From Lindgomyces ingoldianus (Eukaryota; Ascomycota; Dothideomycetes; Pleosporales; Lindgomycetaceae), in contig NW_022985165.1 of assembly GCF_010093535.1 (NCBI RefSeq), positions 1,602,985 through 1,666,984 on the forward strand: a DNA stretch of 64,000 nucleotides. The letters run 5' to 3'. The notes under the pieces are model-generated. The model ran no database searches. It was not told the origin of the DNA and saw only the letters and a program-made list of their open reading frames with translations. Positions 44,791-55,149 of the stretch are shown here, piece after piece. Position 1 is the stretch's first letter. Each line of letters opens with the position of its first letter. A program made the translations under genes and the position numbers.

Positions 44791-45486
44791 CAACTTTTCC
44801 ATATGTCTGAGTTTTTTTGGTTCTGAAGATATGGCTAAAGGTGTTTTAATGTGATGTGGTGTGGTTATGGTTGTTGAAAGGGCAAGGGGACTGACCCGTT
44901 TGGGCTAAAAGTCCAGGTCTGAGGAGCTGATTTGGATGTAATAGGAGACGGTGATTAAAATCACGCATTTCCCAAGTTCAATTGTCATGGCTTTTACTGT
45001 AAATCTTTCCTTCCCCAATCGCCCCACCCTTCTACAGCCACATACCTACACCTGACTTGCGGTGAAAAGCTACTAATGTTAGGGTGTTAGATGCCAATGC
45101 TAGCGTGGGAGATATACGCAATCTCGAAAACCACAGGAGAGGAGAAGAGGGTTTGACTTGGCTGTACAGAGACTAACTACAGATAAGAGCGTGGATGGAA
45201 GGCGTTTTGGATGTCCTTAATGATGGGAAGAGAGGGAGAGCGGGAGGACTTGTTCGGAGTAGGAGCATAGGGCAAGAGGGTTTCTAAGACGGTTGGGGGA
45301 CGCTCATCTTGCTTGGGAGGCTTCGGGGAAGATGGTGTTGGTTGGTCAGCTGGCTAAACCATTAGGGCTACATGCAGTTGCAGTGGGCAAAAAAGAGGAG
45401 GTAAGAAAAGAGGGAGATGAGAAACTTGGTACCTAGCTGAGGGTAAAATATCCTTGAGTAGGATTGGTGAGAAGTCTAAAGCCACT
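44791..45486. other. Convergent intergenic region
   Basis: Roughly 700 bases with no supported gene, between a plus-strand and a minus-strand gene. No repeat noticed. Confidence 0.35.
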
Positions 45487-46020
45487 TTATATCTCCTTTC
45501 CCCCTTTGAACTCAAGTGGGAAGATCTCCGGCAACTGCCGGAAGATAGGGCGACCATATCCCCCTACCCCATTCCCATTCCCTTCCCCTTTCGCTTTTAG
45601 TTCGATGTTCTCTTCGTCCTTTTCCTCGATAACAACCCCTTGTAGTGTTGTTCTCACTTCCAATCTTGGTATCGGTGGACAATCACTCGCATCCCCATTT
45701 GCAGTGGCCCTCTGATCAACATCATATCTATTATCCTCTCGAACATCTTCTCTGCCACAATAGGCACTGATATTAGTCCTACTGCTATCAGCCCAAGTCC
45801 CAATCCCAAAGAGAAAAGATCCTGGAGGAATGTGGTGGTAGCCTTCGCAAGTATGGGGAGGAACCGAGGATCCAGACAAGGTGGGATTAGCCGTCATTGA
45901 CGTCGTGGAAAAAGTTTGAGTATGAATGGGGGACGAGGAATTATATGCATGGCTTCGGCGAGGGGCGCTCGTGCGGAAGGAGGAGGATGGTAGGTATTTT
46001 AGACCGCGGGCCAGTGCCAT
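45487..46020 (-). CDS. Hypothetical protein, possibly mitochondrial
   Basis: Single open frame of 177 residues from an ATG at 46020. The N-terminus (MALARGLKYLPSSSFRTSAP, followed by RRSHAYNSS) is rich in Arg, Ser and Ala without acidic residues, as in mitochondrial targeting peptides. The remainder has GYHHIPPGSFLFGIGTWADS and a Glu/Lys-rich segment, ending PIFRQLPEIFPLEFKGGKEI. No family recognised. A single uninterrupted frame of this length with biased N-terminal composition is modest evidence; it may have further exons. Confidence 0.45.
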   Translation of the reverse strand: MALARGLKYLPSSSFRTSAPRRSHAYNSSSPIHTQTFSTTSMTANPTLSGSSVPPHTCEGYHHIPPGSFLFGIGTWADSSRTNISAYCGREDVREDNRYDVDQRATANGDASDCPPIPRLEVRTTLQGVVIEEKDEENIELKAKGEGNGNGVGGYGRPIFRQLPEIFPLEFKGGKEI

Positions 46021-49000
46021 TTGGAGAGATTGGAATTGCAGATACTGCTTTGACAGTACGACAAGATTCGGAAGGATCGGGGATCTTGTTGAATTGAGAG
46101 AAAGACAAGAAGAGAGGGGTGAGGCAATATATTCTTATATATCACGCCTTACTATAAGTTTCTTTTAAGAGTTGGATGCTGTCTCTATGCAGGCGAAATC
46201 TAGCAGAATCAAGCGCAGACAGTGTTTTCAAGATAATACATATTTCTTATAGGCCGAGCCTCACCAGTTCGGCCTGGATACGATAGCTCGGCGTGCGAGT
46301 CAGCGTCAGACGCTGAACTGATGTTCGCCGTATGATCCTCGAAAAACGCCGCATTTTGCCAGGTCGGCCAACACCGAGTCTCCGACTCCTCCAGACAACA
46401 CGCGACTTCGAGGCAGTGATTCGATCCTAGCCCTATTTCACTGTTGTTCAGTCTTGTATTGCGTATTCTGCCTCGTGAGGTTGCGAATGCACCGTTCGAC
46501 TTGTCGCACAAAATTCGCCGTTACTGATTATTAAATGCCAATGAGAGCGCGCTGCAAACTCGGTTGCAACGTGCAGACCATGAGAAGAAGGCAACTAAGG
46601 ATTATAACAGTGGTGATTTATAACATGAGAGGATTGGGCCACACAATTGTAGGGCGGGGGTGGTGTTGCAGTGGCCCCAAAGCCATCGTCTCTCCACCCA
46701 TGAACTCGATAGGAAGTCTTCCCATGTTTTTGTCCTTTCCCTCGTTCTGATCTTGCCCTTAAGTCTATATGTTAGCGTATGAGTTTGCTAGTGAGTTGTC
46801 TCACTCCAAGTAGTCAGCTCGGGCTTACCTTGTCCGCACGAAGCGCTCTTTCAACTTCTCTGTCATACAAATATCAGCCAGCTTGCCCACTTCATTTCTG
46901 CTAGATGGCACGAGCGTTCTCTACATCTACCCAAGACTAAATGCCTAACAAGCAGTCTCTAGGACCAAGATTCTTCCAGAGCTGCTTGGTATCGTGAGAT
47001 GTGGCGGAGGTGATTGTGGCGCATATATGGTCGCACCTCGGTCGGTAATAAGGAATTTATATGTGTGGCTGTGAGCAGGCTCGGCCTCGAGGGATGACGA
47101 GGTAGGCAGATTAGTATCGAGAGTCTAAGGCGGTGCGTTGGGACGAACGGAAAATGAGGAGAGCAAACGTTGTAGGATCGAAATGAAGCAAAATATCCAA
47201 AACTAAGAGCGAATTCCGGTCCTAGCAGTGGCCTTGAACGAAACGAGAGTGGAAAAGGAAACGAGGACGGATCGGGGGGAAGGGAAACAGGCGTATACCC
47301 TCACTCTCACCTCATCTTCCGCCTTTGGTAAAATCATTCCTGAAGAGTCCGTTCCTCAACGTACCCTGAAAACAAAAAGCGATTGGATAGGTTATAATGA
47401 GTGGTGGCGATGGCAGCTGATACTACACGAATGTCGTTCCCGAACTCCTTCGCCCGGGAAGATCGGAGAGACATTTATGGCTTTCTACCAGCTCGGCTAG
47501 CCTGGCCAGCCAATTGCAATAGACCTAACAAAGATTACGGTTGCAAACAGCCGCACCAGTTCCCGACTTGCGTGTGTGGCTTATTTTGAACGTGCGGTCA
47601 AATATGAATCCACGAAAGAATTTCGCCACAGGGTAAGCTTTGGTTCGACAAAAAGGCGTTCATGACGTATATGATGGGGCCGGATAGGTCTCGTGCTTAG
47701 AGTCCAGAAAAGCTTGTATCCAGAAAGTAATGGCCAACGGCGAAAATCAAAAAGATGGCACGCTATACTTAGAACAATACACAAACTATGATTAAACAAT
47801 ACAAATTAGGGAACCGTGAAATTAATATAACGTCCGTGGAAGAAAAACGGGAGCTGTGCGGCTGGTTAAGCAGTCTTCAATATGATAGCCTAGAGCGAGA
47901 AAAAGGTGTATAATCCATAAATACTTGAAGAAAATGATCGAAAATTGGGATTGCGTAAACGAGTGAGACATACGCCAAGGAAATACTGAAAGTTGGGTAA
48001 GAGATTTAGGCTGCCGCTGGCTCAAAGAAGGCCAGGTGCAGAAGTATGGTGCAGAAACCCGCATTAACGGGCCAGTATAACAAGTATTAGATACTTTGGC
48101 GGATATTGTGAGAAAGAGTAAGTCGGAAGATGATAGAAGGGCCCCAAGGCTATGGTAAGGCTGGAAGGGGATCGCTTACACAAGTAGCCGCTTTTTTGAC
48201 AAATTTTCTCCGTTCCCTAAAGCAGCATCGATCGGTTTCATGGATTTATGATTAGTGAGACGGCTTTGGATTTTTAGAGGCTCATCTCTTCAACCATTCC
48301 TAGTTTCTTTCCACATTGCCCTCCGCCCTTCTGATTCACAGACAGCATGAGAGTGGAGCATGGGTGCGCCGGACCACGACCTCAGCTGAATGCAAGCAAG
48401 TACCGCATACCAACATCTTGCGTCGAATCCCCACTCTGTATCTTCTTGAAACCACGGTGCACCGCATCAGCAACAGGATATTCATTCAGATTCCAACAGG
48501 GATGTAAAGATCATCATCTCTCAAAAGCAATCCACGAAATACATATCATCCCTACAAGGATGACATTCACTAATGTGATTTCTAACTTCTTAACTTCGAA
48601 AGCCATTTCAACTCTAAGTAGATATGACTAGATGTTTCACTTTAGCGAGTCTTTCGACCCGCCGGATACTTCAACCCTCTACATGACCCCATGAAGCATT
48701 CCTCCTTTATCGACTTCATACCGAGCTATTCTCATCACTATCATGCCCACGTAGTATGATTAGAATATCCCTCAGTAGACGCCAAATCCCAATCCTGTGT
48801 ATTCCAAATTGCAAAGCAGACTCTATTAGATGGAGAAATCAGAAGGCATTCGCTAGACCTTCCGTCCCACTTTCTTTCAGATTTGTCAACTCCCATCACT
48901 ACTCTCTTGGCTCTAGTGACGGCAGCTCCCCACAACAATACTACCATTCCCACCCCAATGCCACTCTCGAACGCTGCTAAGGTTGGTAGATATAGCTAGA

Positions 49001-49726
49001 GAAGACTAGTTCTATCTTCTCGGCTTAGTCCATCTCAGTGGGATAGGAATCTTACATCAACAGGAAGGCAGATGTGGTCGGTAGAAGGTCTGGGTTAGAT
49101 AAAGGGTCTCGAGTAGATGCGATGGGTGACGATGGTAACGTGTCATGTCGAGCCTCTATAATCTGCGGTTTAATATGCACCGAGTCAATGAGGAGATGGA
49201 CGATATAAATGATGTGGTAATCTAAGTCTTTTCTCAAACACCGTTTCACTTGGTGTCGCGAGGTGCTCAAAGGCCGATTCACTCATAGTCATATCCGTAG
49301 ATCACTCCATGCAAAACACGAGCAGAAGACCTCCACCAAACTGTAAAAGAATTGTTCGGTAAAGACTGGAAGTGGAGAGCAAAAAGCGCTCCAAGAAAAT
49401 ACTAAAGGTACAAGGTATCTCAAATAAACCCATCCATCCATCCAACCTGCGACACAAGAAAAGCCAAACCAACCAGCCGATACTCCTAAGACTACTTTAA
49501 GCTTAATGTTTTTCAATGACGCACTTGGCCCATCACGCCGAGCTCTACAACCATCTTACTTGTACCACGCCATGAGATCGGAACCGAAGAACTCCATATC
49601 AATATCGTAACACAACCCTCCAACCCGCCAACTTGTCATATGTCTGCAGAGCCAACCAACCGGCAAATCCTCAACCCCCTTCGTCGAGACCATCGCACCC
49701 CTCAACCTCTTCCCCCAACCCCCTCA
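46021..49726. other. Long gap with no firmly supported gene
   Basis: 3.7 kb of ordinary composition. The only hint of a gene is the spliced minus-strand candidate at 46.6-47.0 kb, listed separately. From 47.2 to 49.7 kb all open frames are short and featureless on both strands. The right part should contain the 3' region of the mucin-like gene. Confidence 0.4.
46618..47040 (-). other. Candidate small spliced gene
   Basis: On the minus strand three protein-like pieces are separated by splice-like signals. The 5' piece reads HDTKQLWKNLGPRDCL (near 46950-47010). After a possible 90-nt intron (GTTAGG donor, GCTGAT branch, GACAG acceptor) comes REVERALRADK (46829-46859). After a GTAAGC donor and CGCTAAC branch comes a frame ending GGETMALGPLQHHPRPTIVW followed by PNPLML and TAA at 46618. 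No ATG was found in frame for the first piece, and the last acceptor is ambiguous (several AGs), so I do not give a CDS. The family is not recognised. Confidence 0.25.
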
Positions 49727-51217
49727 TTACTCCGGTAAAGGCCAACTCGACGTCTTCCCAGCCTTAGGCCCAGGCGACACAGGATTCGACGTCAGCGCCG
49801 GATTCGGACGATCTGGGACTCGCATTCCGACTTTCAGGACCTCTGTCCCGACTTTATCTCCTCCTCCTCTTCCTCCTCCTCCCACCCCAGCACCAGCACC
49901 GGCACCAGTAGCACCACCGCGACTTTCACCTCTGTTATCAGTATGACTACCCTCGCTACGACTAGTCGATCGTACACTCCGTGAACCTGTGCCGCGCACG
50001 TTTACGATTTCAACTTTTTCCGCGGAGCGAATTTCCCATTCCTGATCGTTCTTTTCGCGGCGAGGGAGTTTGAAAAAGCCGCCTAGACCACCCCCCATGT
50101 TGTCGCGGGCGTAACGCTGGTTGCGTCGGCGGCGGTAGAGGTAGAGGCCTGAGATAGCCGCGACACTGATAATGCCGAATGTGAGTCCGACACCCATGCC
50201 GGCTTTGGCTGAAGCGCTCATCGTGGTGCCGGGGGAGGTGGAAAGGGGTGCTAGGTCCAGGATTGTGGATGAAGAGGGAGTAGATGTAGATACGGCTGCT
50301 GGGGTTGGTTCTGAGATGGCGGCGGGGCTGTTGATAGGGGATGGGGTTACCAGGATGGTCATAGATGTGACCATGGTGACGGTGGCTGTGGGTTTGAGTT
50401 GGACAGCTGTTGCATCGCTTGGGAATGCGGTGTTGTATAAGTCGCTGATAACGATGGATGAAGAAGATATAATGGGGACTGGGGCTGCTACTGAAGCTGG
50501 CAATGCTCCCCCTGCGGCAGAGTCGATACTAGAAGGAGGGTCGAAAATGGGAATTGCAGATCCTACAGCGGCACCTAGTGATGCTGGGGCAGCAGGTGCT
50601 AGGGGAGCAGATGCTGGGGCAACAGATTCTGGAGTAGCAGAGCTGATTACGTCGGGTAGAATAGTTGTAGATGCTGGAGGCTCGGCGACCACAGAAGCTT
50701 GAGGAGCTGCTGCTTCCGTTGATTGAGTTCCATCCTGTGCCTGCAAAGTTCCTTGCTCTTGTTGCGAATCACTCGGATCAGTCACGTCAGTCCCATCAGT
50801 CCCATCAGGTTGATTTTGCCCTCCTTTGAAGCCCTGTATTGCGAGTCAGAAGGTTCTGTGCGCAAAGCCACGACCTTTGTGTTGACCAAGTTCTCCAAAC
50901 CATCGAGGACGATCCTAGTAAAGATTCGAGGAGAGAAATGCTAAGGTGCTTACCGGTCCAAAGCCACGATGCTTTCCACCCCCAGGACCAAACCTGCCAC
51001 CGCCATGAAATCGATCGAATCCCTTGCCGCCAGGACCACCAGGACCACCAGGACTACCAGGACCACCAGGACCGCCAGGACCAGGAGGACCGCCAGGACC
51101 AGGAGGACCGCCAGGACCAGGAGGACCACCAGGACCGCCAAAATCACAATTAACGAGAGGAAGAATCCAACACAGAATCCAGCACAGCCGGATCATGGTA
51201 CCTACGCTACAAACCAT
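49727..51217 (-). CDS. Secreted-end collagen-like, mucin-like single-pass membrane protein
   Basis: Model complement(join(49727..50833, 50954..51217)), 456 residues. A 120-nt intron (GTAAGC donor, TCTGAC branch, ATACAG acceptor) joins GFGP to GFKGGQNQPD in phase 0. A signal peptide (TMIRLCWILCWILPLVNC) is followed by about 12 Gly-x-x triplets, mostly Gly-Pro-Pro or Gly-Gly-Pro, like a short collagen domain. Then come a Gly/Phe-rich patch, about 190 residues rich in Ser/Thr/Ala/Pro (probably O-mannosylated), a single membrane helix (about 299-321: GVGLTFGIISVAAISGLYLY) and a stop-transfer RRRR. The tail is 130 residues, basic then Gly-rich. Layout resembles fungal wall-stress sensors (Mid2/Wsc type) but lacks a WSC domain. 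Start may be the ATG at 51217 or 51196. Confidence 0.75.
51027..51143. repeat. Short tandem repeat encoding Gly-Pro-Pro triplets
   Basis: Nine-base and 18-base units (variants of aggaccaccaggaccgcc) repeated through the first exon of the mucin-like gene, coding the collagen-like segment on the minus strand. On the plus strand the same tract gives Pro/Gly or Arg/Thr runs that are artefacts. Likely to vary in length between strains. Confidence 0.8.
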
Positions 51218-52414
51218 CGTGAAGATCTTGACAGAGTTGAAGGGCAAGAGGTGCAGCGCCGTATGCAATAGTTGAATGCTCGCGGTAGGGCTGTGATTAC
51301 GGAACCATTGCACAGTTTCGGATCCCTACCTGAACCATCAGTTCGATTGGGTAGCCGAACCATCTCCACCTCCGTAACTGAGGCGGTATCAGATCAAGTC
51401 GTTCGCATTTATCTTGCATTCTGCAAAATTGTGGCGGCCAATCATGGCCAAATTTACTGCTTTGTTTGCGATTGAGATGTGTTCGCAAAGCCGCCATTGT
51501 CCAACGAACTCCAACCCTTCAGGAGATGAGCGAAGCCGCTTAATACACGGGAGAATGGCGAATGACACAGGCTGAAATGATCATCTGTGTCTTTTGGAAC
51601 GTTAAAGGCGAAGGAAATTCGAGGATCGGATCTGCATTGACAGCGAAGACTGGATCATGTTCCAAAAGCTTATTTGCCGATAGTTGGGGTAATCGCAAAT
51701 CTTTTTGCCTGAAACGACATGTCGCGCCTCATAACGTGCGAACCATGGAAGGTTGGAAGCTTCGAAAAGTGGAGTTGCCGACCAAACCGAACAGAAGTAT
51801 TTGAAAGAACGACAAAATGACATGAAGGGAAAAAAAAAGGAGATGTGTGAATTGTTAGGTGTGGAAGCTGTTGGGCAGCATAAGTAGACTCTGTCGGCAG
51901 CGTTTATTCCGTGTCGCACTCTTCCCTCCTCGACCGCTTCAAACTGACTACTCTTCCATTCCACCGAAATGAGTCCGTCGCGAACATAGAGGCTGCCATA
52001 TCAAATCCAGCCATAAGGTCTATCCTCAAAGGTGACGCGATTTATTCAGCCGCATCATCGCGACAGCAACGCGTTGATGCCGAGGTCCGCGCACAATGCA
52101 TAGCATCTTAGTCCCCATTTTATTGGGATCCATTTTCTTCGAGGGCGATCTTATGCGGGGGTGGCGTACGTGGCCTTCTATGGAGATGTGAGGTGGTCGG
52201 TGGAAGGAAGAGAAAAGGTTCGAAGGGTGGAGTATGTGCACGGACATCAAGGTAACCTAATTTGTCGCTCACCATGTGCACGGAAAAGCTCAGGGCAGTA
52301 GAGAATCCATTGTTTGCACTCAGTTTTTCTTCATATCTTAATTGCGCGTTGAAAATGATGATTATATATGGTCCTAATTCCCTGTGCGACGATTCGGAGG
52401 ACGCTTCAACAAAC
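51218..52414. other. Intergenic region
   Basis: 1.2 kb between two minus-strand genes; promoter of the mucin-like gene and 3' side of the next. No gene, RNA or repeat recognised. Confidence 0.4.
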
Positions 52415-53846
52415 TCATTGATCGATAACCCTCTTAAAGCGTATGACGCTCACCACAAACTTAGGTTTCTTCCCAGCTTGCCCTCTATATCCGTGTCCGT
52501 TAACATATATGCCACCAAGAGCCCCGTCCTCTCCTTCAAAACTCATCTTCTCTGCCTTTCCATCCCAAACAAGCTGGTGTCGCGAATTGTCCAGCGGAAA
52601 CGTCCAGGTCTTTGCACAATCAGTTACCAAATCTAGTTGATCCTTCTTATCTTCAAATGTTTGAAGGACAAGCTCGAGCATTTTGAGGTCTGAAAGCTTG
52701 GCTACTCGAGCACCCCAGCTTGAAGCGCCAGAAGAGCTGCCCTCTTTGCTAACACTTTGGACAGGCCAGCGGCCAGCACGTCTCTCCTCGGCATTCCTCA
52801 ACATGCGAGCTGGAGTTGGGCGTTGGTGATCCAAACTACCGCCATCCCCAATAGTTGGATCAAGGCCAAAACGACTAGTAGCACTGGCAGGGCTGCTACT
52901 CCAAGTCCACCAGTCTGTAGGAGCAAGTCGGAGGGTCAAATGCGTGATTGGACGGGCCAACATTGACCTTGCGGTTGAACACGTTGGCTGCTCGGGGTGG
53001 ATATTCGGATAGAAATAGTTTTTATTCGGAAGAGTAACCTCGACACCATCTTCAGGTGGCCCATAATGTTTCAGAATCCCAAAATTGAACGAATGAGTAA
53101 CGACACCGGTATGCATGCTTCGGGTCTCCTGGTAGAATCGAGGCGCAACGACAGCACCCTCATGTCGGTCGTTGGGTTTCCACGCCATCAGGTACTTTCC
53201 CAACTGGTCTCCTTCAAGAGCGATCTGCTGGAGACTGATATCCAGACGATGAATAAGAGCAAATTGCCAGGGTGCGAGTCGGTAAAATGACGGCCGGGTG
53301 ACATCGCTAGATGGTTGCGAACCCCAATTATAAACGATGAATGGGTTAAGCAATAGTGGAAGTCTGTATGCCTCGAGATATATTGCTCTACATGTTTGAA
53401 GCAGATTGACAGCAATATCAGGGCGACGGATAGTGATCTTCTGGCTGTTATAAAACAAATCCTGGCGATATGGATTGTCTCCATCCAGGGGGTGCGACGT
53501 GCAGTCTGTTAGAGCGTAGTCATAAACCATTTGCCGGACTTCTGTAGGCAGCTTAGAGAACAGCGGGCACTCTTCTTGCGGCATGGTCGGCATATCCTTC
53601 AAAGCAAATGCTAGCGGTTCGACATGTCGTCCATGGTACATGCACCTTTCAGTTGGTCCTTCTCTTTGCTGACAATCACAGAAATTAACCCCGTCGCTAT
53701 CATCACATTGGCGATTAAATGATTTCGTCTGTTGACGGTCAGAAAACGTGATCAACATTGCAGAGAAAGATACTTACGGCCTTCCCCGGATAATTCGCTG
53801 GCTGATCAGATAGCCAGTGCGGCCTATGATGAATCGTTCTTGCCAT
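52415..53846 (-). CDS. DUF7730 / F-box-like protein of unknown function
   Basis: Model complement(join(52415..53728, 53778..53846)), 460 residues. A 49-nt intron (GTAAGT donor, TCTGACC branch, CAACAG acceptor) adds a 23-residue first exon beginning MARTIHHRPHWLSDQPANYP. After a Cys-containing segment (CDDSDGVNFCDCQQ) comes PLFSKLPTEVRQMVYDYALT, the F-box-like start typical of the many fungal DUF7730 proteins. It is followed by VNLLQTCRAIYLEAYRLPLL and FALIHRLDISLQ. The C-terminal half contains LKMLELVLQTFEDKKDQLDL. Such proteins are often assumed to be substrate adaptors or just fast-evolving paralogues; the function is unknown. Intact and last gene before the AT-rich block. Confidence 0.75.
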
Positions 53847-54660
53847 GTTGTGTTCGGCTGTGGAGAGGAGGTGAGGAAAGGGAATGAGCGGGGTTAAGTA
53901 GGCTTGTGCACGGGCCACTGCTGCCTAGCTCAAGTAGGAGCAGCAGACCACCTGATCTTGGACAAATATCTGAATTCCCACTCTGACTCGAGAAAGACCC
54001 TTCGCAGTTGGAATCCGCTTTTTCTTACTGTAGCATTGTAGGCATTAACGTACCAAGAATACTACTCAGAAATTTCAACAATATCATTTGCATTAACCTA
54101 AAGACCTAGTTACCTCTTAAAACATATACATTTCCACGGCTACTAGAATGCAGTAGCAGAAGCCTAAAGAAATTTATTAAAAGCCAAGGTCTTGATCCTA
54201 CTGCCCTATGATATAAATTACACTACAAGAAAACTTCTGGCCCAACCGTACCCTTATGAGGCAGGTCGCGTACTCCCACAATCGATCCATCATGCTTTGT
54301 CATTCTAGAGCTCGAAGTCATCCATCTTCTTGAGATAAGGATGCCCGAGCTACTGTAGAGCGAAGATCCCTTCTACATGACCGTAGAATGTCGCCTTGAT
54401 CACGTGAGCCGTCTCCTGCCAACCAGTCATATCGCCTTCAAGGAAAGTCACTACTGCGTTTGCGCAGACCATCGTCGATATCTAACGGATTTGTATGGTA
54501 AATTTACTTATGTCATGTTTCTAATCCATGCCCCGCCAACCCCCATCGAAGGTGCCAGCACAGCTTGGTCTTCGCCGAAGAGTGCAGCCAGGTTATCTCA
54601 CGAGTCAGACCCTCAACCTAGAATCGCCCTTAACTTATTTAGGAATAGACAGAACTTCTA
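53847..54660. other. Transition from gene island to AT-rich block
   Basis: Composition shifts from gene-like to AT-rich here. The plus-strand open frame at 54377-54661 has no domain and ends exactly where short aacttctaa repeats begin. No gene supported. Confidence 0.4.
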
Positions 54661-54720
54661 AAACTTCTAAGCTAATTAAAACTTCTAAGAACTTCTAAAA
54701 ACTTCTAAACTAATTAAAAC
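54652..54720. repeat. aacttctaa short repeats
   Basis: Imperfect repeats of aacttctaa mark the edge of the AT-rich block. Similar acttctaatacttttaat repeats recur near 55830-55920. Confidence 0.6.
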
Positions 54721-55149
54721 ATACTAAATAAAAAAAAGGTAATTCTGTCTTAAAGGTTTAAGAGAAAATAGTAGTTATTTATGTGTATCTTAATTTATTT
54801 ATTAGCTATTAGTGTTGCTATCTTTAATAGTGTACTTTACCCTCTAATACTGCGTTAAAATTCTTAAAATTATTATTACTATAAAGCGCTTATTTTACTT
54901 TATAATATACATTAAACATAGACAATGCTAGCACTCTATCTAACGCGCTAGCAGACACACTAGCAGACGCGCTAACTATAGCTTTATTTAGTAACTTTTT
55001 TTTATTATTAAGCCTACTTTTTAGGCTCTTTTAGCTAACAAGTAACTCTTTAATTAAATAAAATAAGAATATATTTATGCTAGATTAACTTATAAACTAT
55101 AATAATAATATAAGTGCCTCTAGTAACCTTACCTAAGTAGGTAGAATCT

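Noticed and set aside
50172..50702. Plus-strand open frame of 176 residues, Ala/Gly/Val-rich
   Set aside because: Antisense shadow of the Ser/Thr/Ala-rich stalk of the mucin-like gene.
50839..51275. Plus-strand frames with Arg-Thr or Pro-Gly-Pro repeats
   Set aside because: Antisense of the Gly-Pro-Pro repeat exon. The minus strand has a signal peptide and clean splicing, the plus strand has neither.
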